NCBI GenBank assembly: GCA_963920575.1
Contig: OY986973.1
Coordinates: 1,984,001-2,048,000 of the forward strand
DNA from: Narthecium ossifragum
Lineage: Eukaryota; Streptophyta; Magnoliopsida; Dioscoreales; Nartheciaceae
Length of the DNA stretch: 64,000 bases
Reading direction: 5' to 3'
Part shown: positions 1 through 11,479 of the stretch, in pieces
How positions within the stretch are numbered: the first letter of the stretch is position 1
Layout: every line of letters begins with the position of its first letter
The notes under the pieces: model-generated
Seen by the model: the letters and a program-made list of their open reading frames with translations, nothing else
The model's database searches: none
What the model was told of the DNA's origin: nothing
Translations under genes and position numbers: made by a program

Positions 1-921
1 TAAAAACGTGTTACATCTTTCTACAAATGCGCAACGTATGATGTATAGTCTTGCAGTTGTAGCATCCAAGCTATAAAAGCAGAGGAGGAATTGAGTTGTT
101 GAAAAGGACAAGAGATCTCTACTTGCTCCTATGTGAACTATGGACAAGAGATCTCTATGGATCCATCCAACTTCTGCCAAACCAATTGACCACTCGAATA
201 GTACTCTTCTTCTTCATGCTTTATGCCATCTCTTTCCCTTTTTTCCATGAGTTTGGTTACTGTCACATTGTTGTATTAACATACTAGGTGGGCCTCCCAT
301 GCCACCTTGCACAAGTAAAAATCCCCGTCTCCTCTCTCTCTCCCTCCTAACCATCCGATAATCACATGATAATTAATTAAATAGAGAGTAAATAATGCAT
401 ACGATCGAGTAACCATCTCTCATGTATGCGTAGATATTATGACTCATGACACCCCTAATTACTTTATACAGTAGATTGGAATGACATGTCTTGGCTAACT
501 TGAGTTGTGACGAATCACAAAAAAAATGTTGTTGGAACACTTTTTTTTTTTTCTTCTAATGATCTAATCTATTTTTAGTGTGACAAAAGAAGTAAATTTC
601 GAAATTGAAATCTAAAATTAGATCTGTGTGTTTCAATTAGACATGGTTTTCGCTCATGTACTCTGGATTTTACCCAACCCAATTGCACTCCAAATTTTAG
701 CCCATAATTGAAAGTGTTGCCTGACCAAGATGTCAACCTTATTAATGACATCTTACCTAAAAGGAGGGTTTCCTTCTTGCTATCATTTCTTCTATCAACA
801 CCTTCATACCTCATAACACAAAGAGCATGTCACTGTATATTATGGTTCCGCTACCAACATGTTCCATCCATGGCTTAGCAGGACAAAGCACCAACCACAT
901 GACTCAGGTTGGAAGTTTTAA
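1..921. other. Intergenic, no gene seen
   Basis: AT-rich DNA with homopolymer runs. The short open frames on both strands show no domain, no splice-supported continuation and no coding bias. Nothing can be assigned. Confidence 0.6.
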
Positions 922-1762
922 GGGGTTTTTTTTACATGTGTCCCTCAAAATTTCTTAAATATGACATATACCCTCTTATTTTTTCGACTTATATATGTAT
1001 TCATGTAAACTTAAAAAAAAATGATAAATATACCTCACCGTTTATCTCCATCCATCCATTTAACTTAACTATGATCTAAATCTAATCATAACATGTAAAA
1101 GTACTTAATTGCCCATGCCTATAACGTGTATGGAGCATAGGTCATCTCCGACCTCTGTTCAACGGCGCCCTCTTAACGTCGACGTCACCGAGTTCCAAAC
1201 TGACTTATTCCCGTACCCACGCATCTACTTCACTCTCTTCCCTTATACGCCGATGATCTTGGTGGTGGAGGAGTACCATGAGCAGCTCTCGATGGTGGCT
1301 ATGGTATCACCAACACCACGTCGACGTTGATGCTCTATTCTTAGAGATAACAAGAATAGAGGAAAAACAAGGATATAGTAATCACTAATCACCACTCTAT
1401 GATGGCCTTGCAGTAGCAAGTCCAATCTCTTAAAACTATGGAATTGAAGGACTTCGTCAGGTAAATAGTTCGCGTGGGGAAGAGAGATATAGATAGACCG
1501 TCTACAAACAGAGGTAGAGGGATTAAGGATTGGGAGAGAAGAATGGAGAAGCAGCGTCCCCATACGGCCGAGAGCAAAGATGAGGAAGAAGTTGGAGATG
1601 ATGTCTTTTCACGTCCGACTCGTCGGAGAAGTCGGAGAGCTTCTCGATGGTGTCGGAGGTCTCCGAAACAGAGTCTGTGAAGGGGTGAAGCCGTCGGAGG
1701 GGAGTGCAGCCTTGGACGTGGATTTAAGAATATTTATAAGGACTTCCGAGCATCAATGGAGA

Positions 1763-1781
1763 GGGGGGGGGGGGGGGGGGG
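1763..1781. repeat. Poly-G run of 19
   Basis: An uninterrupted run of G inside the MULE-like element. Its length is likely to vary between individuals and to be error-prone in sequencing. Confidence 0.9.
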
Positions 1782-1867
1782 ACACCCACGGTGGTGCCCG
1801 GCGGGGAGCAACCAACCATGGCTCTCTTAACGGCATAGGAACCTAACTCAGGAAGAGGAGAAGGCTA

Positions 1868-2133
1868 GCCTCGTTTGGTACAGGGTTAACTTTATTTCAG
1901 GTGAAGAAACTTTATTTTATGTTTTGGGAATAACTTTGTAATGATTCCTTGGAATAAGAGAAAAGCAGAGTAAAGAATGAAAATAACTTTATAATGATTA
2001 TTTGAATAAGGGAAAGGGTGTTTGGGGTTAAGGGGTGAAATAAGTAATGGATTTGAGAATATTTCAGGAATATTCTCCCCCTTAACCCGGGTTAAGGGTT
2101 ATTCCCGAAATCTATTCCAGTATCAAATGAGGT
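1868..2133. mobile_element. MITE, family A copy 1 (about 266 bp)
   Basis: Begins GCCTCGTTTGGTA and ends with the diverged inverted match TATCAAATGAGGTC. The body (AACTTTAT repeats, GGTGTTTGGGG, then CCTTAACCCGGGTTAAGG near the right end) matches the element at 27676-27942 along its length. It lies inside the larger MULE-like element and so inserted after it. Confidence 0.75.
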
Positions 2134-2689
2134 CTGACTTCGTTTTAATAGCGTCAAAAGTATTCCCTAGTAATTAATCCTAAGAGGTATGTTTATCATT
2201 TTTTCAAGTTTACAGGATACATATATAAATCGAAAGAATGTAGAGGTAAATTTGATATTTAAAAAATTATGAGGGTTGTCCTAGGTAAAAATACCTATAA
2301 AAAAAAGACCACAAATCCCACGTACTAATTTCTCAATAGAAGGTTAGAGTTTTAGATCGGTAGATGATTTGTGTCTACATTGATGTCAGATTCTTCATGC
2401 TTTAATATGGTTACGCACATTACCAAGAGGTTGTTGATGCGTTACTCTTTGACATTACTAAACCACACGGTCCACACCTTAAGGATCGGATCAGCCTTAA
2501 ACTTCAATTCTGGATGTCGAAATCATGCCATGATGCTGCAACAGCCTACCTAAAGATCGTCAACTGTTAGATGGACAGTATTTTCAAAATTACTCTTAGA
2601 ATCTTGTAGCCCAAGCTGAAGATGAAACAATATTCCAACTTCTTTGGCTGCTTGTCTTAAGTAGAATCGGACTTCTATCACGGGGTGTA

Positions 2690-2772
2690 GCCATGTCGTG
2701 GTGCAGCGGTTAAGACTTGTAATCTCCTATTTGAGCTCTTAGCTTAACTATTTTTTTTAAAAAAAAAAGAAA
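2690..2772 (+). repeat. SINE-like (tRNA-derived) relic
   Basis: TGGTGCAGCGGTTAAGAC resembles a pol III box A. About 30 bases downstream is a weak, degenerate box-B-like stretch, followed by T and A runs that resemble a SINE tail. It is too decayed to be a tRNA gene: no acceptor stem or intact T loop can be drawn. Confidence 0.3.
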
Positions 2773-3203
2773 CAAAGCTGACGGTTAGCAAAAAAATAAT
2801 AGGATGGTTACGGATATGGCTGGCTATGAGAAAATAAGGCCGGTCAATTAGGATACTCCATGTATAAATAAATATAAGAAAGCTTTTGTGTATAAGCTAC
2901 GGCAGAGATACGGAAGATGAGCATCATCGAGTATATTTTTCGTCTCCTTTTTCAACAAGTATAAACAATTGAGATCACAAACAACTGATCGAGGCATCGA
3001 GCCTCTTAAAAAGTGAAAACCAATCTTAAAGGATCCCCTCCTTTCTTCTAGTTGTTGGCCTATCATTCATCTAAAACACCAGATCCAAATCTCCAACCAA
3101 CTCCCCACTCACCGGTACAACTCAGAACAATTGCTCACACTCTCATCATTCTTGTAACCATCCCACAAACACTTAACCAAAACTCCTTGGAAGAACACAC
3201 ACC

Positions 3204-4172
3204 ATGGCGATGAATAACTCCTTCAAGATCATGAGACTCTCCATCCATACCTTCCTCAACAACTACCACTCCGTCGCCGCCACCGCCTCCCTCCTCGTCT
3301 TCCCGGTCTCCGCCGCCATCCTCCTCTCTCAAGCAATCACCCCTTCCTTCCTCTCCACGAACATCATCTCTTCCCGGCTCCGGTCACTCTTCGAAGCCGC
3401 CGGCTTCCCGGCTTCCTCTTTCTTCTTCTCATTTCTTCAGCTCAAGCTTTCGCAGACCGCCGTCTCCTATGTCTTCACTCTGCCATTCTCTCTCACCTTC
3501 CTAGTTCTAGCCAAAGTCTCCATTGTCAGAACCATCCATGAATACACCATGCATGGTAGAGCCTGCCCTCCCAAGTTCTCTTCTTTCATGCAACTCTACA
3601 GCCCAGTCCTGCAAACCTTTCTCTTCAACTCCTTCGCCATCCTCACCGCCAACGTCGCCGTCTTCTCTCTTGTCTTTGTGGCATTCAACCTTATAGACAT
3701 CGCCGGTCTCTCTTCCGGCGGCTCTCTCCTGGCCCTCTCCGCCGCCGGTGCCATCCTCTACTCCACGGTGATTGCAAGTACCGTGGTGACATGCAACTTG
3801 GGGATCATAGTCTCGGCGGTGGAGAACTCCGGCGGGTACCTGCCGGTGATCAAGGCATGCATGCTGGTCAGAGGCCGGACGGCGACCGCTTTAAGCCTGG
3901 CTCTGTCTGCCAACCTGGGGATGGCCGGTGTTGAAGCCTTGTTTCAGTCCAGGGTGATCAGGCCATACCATCTGAGTGCCAAGTTCAATCCATCTCTCAT
4001 CTGGGAAAGCTTCTCGATCGCTTATATATACTCCCTCCTCATTGTTCTTGATGTCATCATGAGCTACATGTTCATCAAGAGCTGCCATTTGGGTTATCGA
4101 TCGGATTCGGAAAAGAGATTTGATTACCTGATAGAATTCGAGCCGGAAGGGAAGGCTGCTCTGCAAGCTTGA
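3204..4172 (+). CDS. Uncharacterised plant multi-pass membrane protein, intronless
   Basis: A single open frame of 322 residues with strong coding bias (C or G at third positions), starting at ATGGCGATG in good context (ACACACCATGGCG). About six hydrophobic segments can be seen, near residues 24-44, 85-107, 133-165, 172-198, 225-245 and 265-295. The short N-terminal stretch is basic and the tail is acidic (FDYLIEFEPEG). There is no signal peptide of the secreted type and no catalytic motif. The layout is like the plant family of six-helix transmembrane proteins annotated only as unknown or transmembrane protein in Arabidopsis, but I cannot name an orthologue. A TATA-like TATAAATA lies near 2863, about 340 bp upstream. 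The gene converges on the acyltransferase gene, with 744 bp between the stop codons. I am sure it is a real gene; its function is unknown. Confidence 0.88.
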   Translation: MAMNNSFKIMRLSIHTFLNNYHSVAATASLLVFPVSAAILLSQAITPSFLSTNIISSRLRSLFEAAGFPASSFFFSFLQLKLSQTAVSYVFTLPFSLTFLVLAKVSIVRTIHEYTMHGRACPPKFSSFMQLYSPVLQTFLFNSFAILTANVAVFSLVFVAFNLIDIAGLSSGGSLLALSAAGAILYSTVIASTVVTCNLGIIVSAVENSGGYLPVIKACMLVRGRTATALSLALSANLGMAGVEALFQSRVIRPYHLSAKFNPSLIWESFSIAYIYSLLIVLDVIMSYMFIKSCHLGYRSDSEKRFDYLIEFEPEGKAALQA

Positions 4173-4916
4173 ATGCCAACTGTTTCAATGCAACAGAGTG
4201 AATCAGATAGTTTTTGATGCGTTAATGTTTTTTGTTTTTTTTTCCCCTTGGCTATATGAGAATCAACATTTAAATTGTAAAAAAGAAATGGATATAGAGA
4301 TGAAATCAAGAGTTCTTAATTCCTCCCTTCATGCATCCTGGAGGAACAGTTCTTGCTCTGTTTTGCTTCAGTTGTAAAATACTTGCACAGAAGTAAAGTC
4401 CTCTGGAGTATGGACTAAGAAAGGATGAGTTCCTTCCAATCAATCTCAATCTCAGACAGATCTCGAAGTTAGATACAATTGAATTACTGGTTTCTCACCG
4501 ACCTTGCATGATTTATACATTTTTTAATGACATTGTGAATTGAAGAAAAATAATGTAGACCAGAGTAATAGAATTCTTTTTAGTAGTCCAAGTCCATGGA
4601 ATTTGATGTCAAGGACACCTGTCACTAAAACAAACTTTGAGTCCAAAATTAAGAACATCAGATCCAAAATTATTCCATAAGTGGTGACTTGGAAATTACA
4701 ACATGGAGAGAAAAAAAAATTAACGAGAATGAATACAAAGAAGCACTTGAAACAGTAAATGAATCAGACAACTGGAACTATCTCAAGAAATTCAGGCATT
4801 TGATCCTTCCGAGTCCAACACACACAGACAATCTCAATCTCGGCCATAATCTCCATGAGCTGGAACTGCAGCTACTGACTGAATTCAGTACCAGTTTTGA
4901 TTGTTTTCCAAGTTGT
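4173..4916. other. Shared 3' flank of two convergent genes
   Basis: Holds the 3' UTRs of the membrane-protein gene (+) and the acyltransferase gene (-). AT-rich, with no further coding region seen. The frames at 4689-4958 and 4897-5433 are shadows. Confidence 0.6.
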
Positions 4917-7900
4917 CTATTTCCAGGTTTTGCTGGCTACAAAACCGCCATGGCCTGATTTCAGTACCAGGCTTGCCCAATTTGATGGTCTGTGCACGAT
5001 TCGGGATGAAACCCGATCGCTATCTTCACCCCCAGATGCATCATACCCACCGCTGGTTGACCTAGAGAGTGGAGTGCCATTTTGTGCAGCCGATGCGAGC
5101 TCTGGTACTTCTTCACCTGTGGAGAAAGAAACCCGAAATCGATGGAGATCTGACGAATCCAAACTACTTGCAGGAGAAGATGAAACAATCCCAGCAAAAC
5201 TCATTCTGCTAAATGCACTCCTTGCTGCTTGCTGGAGGGGTGCTGCTAGAGTAGTTGATGACTCTGCAGCAAGCTCACTGTCAGTGCTGTTGCTAGCACT
5301 TGCAGATACGTTCGAAAGAGGCTCTAGAGGGAGGCCAACCAGGTGCCGGCCTCTTTTGTTAGTCCGCCTCCAGTTATCTGGCCTCGGAGGCATTCGACTA
5401 CTGCCACTACCCAGACTGCTATCTATTTTTTGACCGCTATGCATCTCTCGTCTTTGAACCGGCTGCAGGATTTTAGACTTCTTCCTCGCCTGCGCTGCCA
5501 CTTTAGAAACTTCCTCAGCATTCAGTTGTGCCAAGGTCCACGGACTAAGTTTCACAGTCGGCATCCTACTTTTCTTTGCAGACTCCTCGGCAATCATTTT
5601 CTTGCAAACAGAACTAGTAGACGTACCAGTTTCTGGAGGAAGAACATCGAGCTGTAAAAGAAGGGGGGAGATGCTTGCAATCAGGATGCTAATGCAAATC
5701 TATAGAAATCTGAAGGAAAAATACCCTTTAAATTTCCAAAACAAACCTCATCCTCAAGAAACATGCGTGGTGGAGTGCACCATGAGGCACGGTGAAACGT
5801 ATTCATAGAGCTTGCACTGCTCATTCCAGTAAGAGAGCTAACTGAAGACATTTGAGGACTTTGCTGACCGCTACCAGCAGTTTGCTGATCCTGTTCCCTC
5901 AAGGCAACGATGTAATCATATGTGCTGATTCCCTGCAGATTAGATTTTTGAAAACCATCGTCAACACTCAGTCAGACAGAGAGAATGATATCTTTGCAAT
6001 GGGATGATCGTGTGAGGCTCAACCAATCACTTGAACTCTGTTTCAAAGCATTTTTTTTTATTCCTTCCTCGACATCTTTTCCGTTATATTTGTTGCTGGA
6101 AAAATGTAAGAACATTTCATCAGGAATGCATCACAAAAGAACCAAGGAGCATGGATTTTTGTGCCGATCGGCACGGGCAGAACAGACCGAGACTATTGTG
6201 CCACTATGATATTGACACGGTACTTCTAGAATCAGCACACCCTTTGCCAACACTAGCCATGATAGTGACCGGTTATCCCATACAATGGTTATCCATGCCG
6301 GTGAGAAATGATTTCCTGCTTATTATCCATGCATGTGGCTTTTGTGTACAACTTCATAACCGCTTGGAATACTTCAGAGCCTTACACTAGACCAACACAA
6401 GTAGAATGCTCTACTGAAAAACACACATGGAAAAAGGGTAAAGAAAGTATTTGTTATCATCAGAACTTGTAGCTCTTGTGTTTAATTTGCAGAAAATAAA
6501 TGATAGGTATAAGAAACTTAACAAAGTTTTCCTATATAAAAAAATAACTAAGAAAACATAGGCCTTAAGCTGTGCTCATGTCAATCTGTCTGAACCTTAT
6601 GGATATGACCAAAACTAATGACAATTGTACTCAAAAAATGCAAGCCAGTCTCATAGTTTTCCAGTTATCCCAAAAATGTACCTTTCTTATTAGGAGAATG
6701 TGGAAGAAGAAAAGTTGCGCAAGTCGTACAGTGGCAACCATTGCCAACAAGGTGCAGGAAGCCTGTCAAACATAGTCACTTTGTTAGAGAAGAAAAGTGC
6801 TTTAAAAGGATGAAAAATGGAAGCCCTAGCTCATCATCATTCGACATCAAGAAACATATTAATTTTCAAGATCAATTTTCTTTCAAAGTTGATACAGCAT
6901 ATTAACACAGCTGATATCTGATTAGAATAAGAGATGCAGATGATGGGTAGGACAATATCAATTGTAAGGACAGAAGAAAGTAAATATAAACTCACCACCA
7001 CAACAAGGAATGGCACAAAAGAGAAACTGCTTCCCAACTTTGCGATGATCTCCTCCGAATATCGCCTCTGACGGAGGAAACATAGAATCAGAACCAGGAC
7101 GCCGACAACCCACTGTAGAATAAGCTGCAAGCTCAAGCCCAAGGTGCACAAACCACGGAGACCTGTCAATATTCAACCAGATTGAAAAGGACCTGGAACA
7201 AATGTGCTTGCTACAGCTACAGACTGATTGACGATGCTAAGAAACAGGATGAGTCATGGGGTAGTGGTTAAACAAAAATTGGTGTAGCATGTCTACATTT
7301 GAAAGTAGAAAGTACATGCAAAAATATGTAGGAGAGGGGCTTCTATACAGATGATAAGAGTTCATGAAACTAAAAAGGAACAAGGAAGCTTGCGCTTACC
7401 ATAAGAAGTGCAGAACCCATGAGGATGAAGAACCTTCTATAGTTTCTTTTTCCTATGCAATTGTTCAGCCACTGTAAAACCAAGGCATAAGATATTAGAA
7501 TGTAACCAGCTACAGGAATGGAAAAGAGACGATCAAGGGAGGCCATAGACTTTACTCTGCAGTGATGATCAAAACCATCGACACACTTGTCACAAATTCT
7601 GCAATGCTTACTGTGCTTGGCTACCTGAAGAATATAAATTGTTGATTTCAGTTCATTACAGCCTTATACAATAGAAGACCACAATTTTTTTCTTTTCCAT
7701 AATTTTCATGTGCTAGTGGTCTATGATGTAGAGGGGAATCGGCAGATGGAATAATTGTTGCAGGTTAAGATGATCAGTGCTACTTTAAGAAGGCAAACTG
7801 AAGACTAATTGAAGGCTTGCTGCATACCTCTACTTTACATAGAATGCAGTAAAACATGCTATCCTCACATGGTGGCTGCTGAGAAGACTGACCATGTAAC

Positions 7901-9152
7901 TGATGGTTCCTACAAATGCAAGGAAGTGGACACCAACCAAACAAAACTACTAACAAAGGCAATTGCCAACAGGAATTTTTCTTCACTTCAAGCTTGTTGG
8001 GTAATCTTCCCTCATTGACATCCACGACAGTGCCCTCATCTTGTGGATTAACATCAGCGGTTGTTGCAGGCTGAGCTTCTGTGATTGTGGAATCTGATTC
8101 AACACTTAGCCTGCTTACCTTAGGATGGTTCTGATATCCATCATCTTCTATGGAACAGTGCTTCCTAGACTTGAGAACTCCAGGGTCGGAAGGATCTGTT
8201 GCAGCACACCAAATATAGAGAAAAAAGACACTTGAAACCTAAAAAAGGAATTTCCTTGTCAGTACTTCTGCAACTTGCAGCATGCAATAGGAATGAAAAA
8301 CAACTACTAAGACGATATAGATAAAAGAATCAACAAGGGACCTCTCAGAAAAATCCATCTCCGAAATGATTCACACACACTCAGTTTCTGCTTGCTAAGA
8401 ACTAGACAAGATTGCCAGAAAACACGAGATCAAGCTAAAACCTCAAGTAAGCTCCACCTATATTGCTTTTGGCCTAATTGCTACTCTAATCTCCATGTTT
8501 CATGAGTATGCATCTTGCTCTGAAATGATTTCATGATGTCATTGTTCTAATTACATTAAGACATTCATTCCTCGATCTCAAAGCTATCCATCATCCATGC
8601 CAAAGAAATCCAGTGCCAATGTAGTTGATAGGCTGAAGCCGCCGAACACAAACCAGGACATGGTGTCAAAAATAGCAGCTCGTTGGATCCAAAGACAATC
8701 AAGAACTCTTCTTTACCGAGACATGCAATGAGATTTCTTGAGAAAGATTCGAGAAACACTTCGGAAGGATCACATCACAAATTTCCTCTAGTCCACGTAT
8801 ATAGACAGCCAAAAGAGACCAACAAGAACATCAACATTCACAAGCCAACAAAAGTTGTGGTTACCTAAGAAAGAAACAGACAGGCCTTAGAAAGCTTACC
8901 AAGGGAGTGTACAGCCCCAAAACAACATATTCAAACAGCTTATTCCCAACAAAAGGGAGGAAGAACACATAGAAAGCACATCCCAATGCCAGGAAAACAG
9001 AAATGGCTACCACCTTTACAAAGATAAAAGAGAAAAAAAGATCAGCACCCATTTCACTAAATCAAGAAAAGACACCGCCCAAACAACCAAAAGATGAGAA
9101 ATGTCACCACCTGAAGAGGATGGTAAGGAAGCTGCCAACCAGTCTTCCTCAT
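4917..9152 (-). CDS. DHHC-type protein S-acyltransferase (palmitoyltransferase), PAT19-22-like
   Basis: Transfers palmitate to cysteines of membrane-associated proteins at endomembranes or the plasma membrane. Nine exons join in frame to 612 residues: 9152-9111, 9013-8900, 8238-7828, 7624-7556, 7471-7400, 7124-6996, 6762-6682, 5932-5747 and 5651-4917, all with GT-AG introns. Every intron is phase 0. The start MRKTGWQLPYHPLQ matches the conserved N-terminus of this plant subgroup. Two membrane segments follow (about 15-65), then DPSDPG, a cysteine-rich domain (about 178-212) with HCRICDKC and the catalytic DHHC at 208-211, then WLNNCIGKRNYR, two more membrane segments (about 240-315) and STYDY in place of the usual TTYE-type motif. 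The long C-terminal half is hydrophilic and Ser-rich, with ARKKSKILQPVQRRE, as in Arabidopsis PAT19-22. All catalytic residues are present, so it looks functional. Assignment to one of the four paralogues is not possible by eye. Confidence 0.9.
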
Positions 9153-9363
9153 TTCCAGCTTGGGGGTTCAAGACAGATGCAAATGGAGAGATTAATGCTA
9201 CCCAAATAACCAGAAAATAAATGCTAGCTTGAGCCCACCACAAAGAGAGAGAGGGATGGGTTCTTTTCCTAAGCTTTCCTCATCTCATGAAGAGAGGAGG
9301 GTATCAACAGCTCCAACCTCACAAGGCTGCATTGCCATTTTCCTGTAGTAACATCATTGGTCA

Positions 9364-9382
9364 AGAGAGAGAGAGAGAGAGA
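9364..9382. repeat. (GA)n microsatellite
   Basis: About nine GA units, located about 210 bp upstream of the acyltransferase start codon. GA/CT runs in plant 5' regions can bind BPC/GAGA factors; any such role here is inference. Confidence 0.85.
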
Positions 9383-9516
9383 ACAATGTGGAGATGAAGA
9401 GAAGAAAGAAGCACCTCCTCACCTCCAACAAGGCTCCAACAGACACCTCTTCCTCCAAAAAGTTGGAAGGTGCAGGAGAGATTTATGGGGAAAAGTGATG
9501 AGTTGTGCTGCATTTA

Positions 9517-9542
9517 CTCTCTCTCTCTCTCTCTCTCTCTCT
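9517..9542. repeat. (CT)13 microsatellite
   Basis: Thirteen perfect CT units. Together with the GA run at 9364 it gives the region upstream of the acyltransferase gene two purine/pyrimidine tracts in opposite orientation. Confidence 0.9.
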
Positions 9543-9893
9543 ATACCATTGAAAGCAAGGATCAGGCCTGGTCTGCCTGACTTTAAACTAATCGTGTCTG
9601 GAACTACTTTTCTGATTGTATTGACCAAAACCCCCTTTCAGTTTAACTAAAGCGTCATGATAACCCCCCTCCATATGTCTACTGCGGACCTGCACCGTGT
9701 GTGTTTCTCTCTGCAACCTCCTTGTTTTACTCAAAGGTGGTGCAATTGCAGGTGAGGCATGAGCACATAGACCTGGCCAGAGTAATGAGTTGTTGTTGGC
9801 TCAAAACTCTTTGAACCCAAAGCATAAAACATCAGCCAAATCCTTTCTCCCGCCCTCACATTAAGGATCTGGGTTCACGAGATTTTGGTCTGC

Positions 9894-9977
9894 ATGGTTC
9901 GAGGGCCATGGTCTTTTTTGTATGATTCGAGGGCCATGGTCTTTTTTGTATGGTTCGAGGGCCATGGTCTTTTTTGT
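9894..9977. repeat. 28-bp tandem repeat, three copies
   Basis: Three adjacent copies of a 28-bp unit containing TTCGAGGGCCATGGTC followed by a T-run. The copies differ at a single position (GGTTC or GATTC), so the expansion is recent. Confidence 0.92.
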
Positions 9978-10234
9978 ATCCGTCTCAAAGCTTGTTGCTT
10001 GTGAAAAATAATTGATGAACATGATCCTTTAGACGAGGCACTTCTCTTCATCCTTTGGATTTATGCAGTCATTTGGACTTTGGTGCCCACACAAGATCTC
10101 AATCAACGTTCCATGAAGATACACCGCAGAGAAAGTTTCAAGCAAATGCCATGGAAAGGAGTACTATGGTGCCTCAGGCCAAGAGCTTTGTTTGCAGTGA
10201 ACTGTACTCTGGTACAGTTTAAATGCTCCAGCCA

Positions 10235-10236
<2 letters not shown>

Positions 10237-10302
<66 letters not shown>
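10237..10302. repeat. (CT)33 microsatellite
   Basis: Sixty-six bases of uninterrupted CT. The frames read through it on either strand are artefacts of the repeat. Confidence 0.95.
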
Positions 10303-10308
<6 letters not shown>

Positions 10309-11310
10309 ATATGATACTACTCTGTAACAAAGCAGACCAACTTTATTTTACTGAAGAGCAGAATTGGAACACAGAATTATAAGAAAGATGGTAACATGAG
10401 CAACGCGAGAGCTCTCAGGGAAAAAAAGTTCCAGCAAGCTTATTAATCATAAAAATCTCATTTAGGTGCTTCAATGATCCCGGGTCTCAAGGCTTGATAA
10501 GCGCAATTGTCACAAGAAACGGTGTTGACTTCGATAAAACTAAAGCTCTTATTAGATATCATCCAGGGATTGCAGTAGTTATGCCAACATCCATTAGACA
10601 AATGAAAGATTCTTTGTACTAGCATATGGTAACGTGGCTGTCAAGTATTATATCCAAATGGAATGACTTCGTGTAGTTAAGTATATATGGACGTGAGAGA
10701 GAGTGCATGAGAGTTGATCTTTTCCTTCTTTGAGGGATTTTTTTCTATATATACTTCAAAAACATGCTATTTATATCACTGCTAATAAAATTCAATCTAC
10801 GTATATTCCTTCCAAATATTTTCCTTTTTTTCGTACATAACTAATTTAATCGAATTTTGACTTTGTCAATATGAACACCAAAAGTATGTAAAAAGTCATT
10901 TCCCCTTAATTTTATTTTTATATTTCGACATTCTTCTACTAAATTTGAATGCATTATAAATAAACTCATGGGGCAAAAATATCTTTTTACATAATTTTGG
11001 CTTCTATGTTGATTTTGGCTTTTATATTTTTACCGTATTTTATCTTCATTGAATCAAGTCAGAATTCCATTAAGCCTGTCATAGGAACAACAAGCATATA
11101 TAGGCAGGAAGAAACCTTTGGCAGATATATACGTGAATTTGTATTCTACGAGGATATTGAAATAAATCGTATGTTTTTGAAGGGTAAAAATACAAAAGCT
11201 CGTTAGTCAACTATTTTGGTTAGATTCCTCAAACAATAAGGTCAAATAAATAGGAAAAGAATGGTCAAAAACTTTAATGACGTCAAAATCCAACATCTAA
11301 AAGAATGAAG

Positions 11311-11479
11311 GGCCGTGATCTAACCGACTTGCGATCCCTCCTCTCATGTTTCATTCATAGAGGCCATCCTGTTAAGTTCTCTTGTGATTATTATGTTTAT
11401 ATCACAAGAGGCAAATGCGGTAACAGACGATCTTGCACGTGAGGCTGCCAGGGGGATCGGAAGCCGTTGGATAGCCTGA
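11311..11479 (+). pseudogene. LINE (non-LTR retrotransposon) RNase H domain relic
   Basis: One frame reads DLTDLRSLLSCFIHRG. After a frameshift near 11405 the next frame reads QEANAVTDDLAREAARG, ending in a stop at 11477-11479. The EANAV.DDLAREA motif is the conserved C-terminal end of the RNase H domain of plant L1-type LINEs. The frame change and the loss of upstream reverse transcriptase show it is dead. The A-rich tract just downstream (about 11514-11530) may be the old tail. Confidence 0.7.

Larger units (their letters stand above)
922..2309. mobile_element. Mutator-like non-autonomous element with long terminal inverted repeats
   Basis: The sequence at about 922-1036 (T-run, then CCCTC, then the block ending ATGATAAATATACCTC) returns as an imperfect reverse complement at about 2184-2309 (GAGGTATGTTTATCAT, ending in AAAAAAAAG). 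The arms are about 115 and 126 bp and alignable almost throughout. Arms this long with no transposase between them are characteristic of MULEs. The inner part (about 1100-1850) is richer in G+C and gene-like in composition, as in Pack-MULEs, but I recognise no parent gene. A separate MITE is nested at 1868-2133. No clear 9-bp target duplication could be picked out by eye, so the exact ends are uncertain. Confidence 0.6.

Noticed and set aside
2690..2772. Possible tRNA gene
   Set aside because: Box A looks good, but no cloverleaf or intact T loop can be formed; kept only as a SINE-like relic.
10080..10382. 100-codon frame with a Leu/Ser repeat
   Set aside because: Created by the (CT)33 microsatellite.
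10462..10621. Open stretch on the plus strand reading CFNDPGSQGLISAIVTRNG and beyond to a stop
   Set aside because: About 52 codons with protein-like composition, but no recognisable family and no neighbouring exon; it could be a gene relic or chance.
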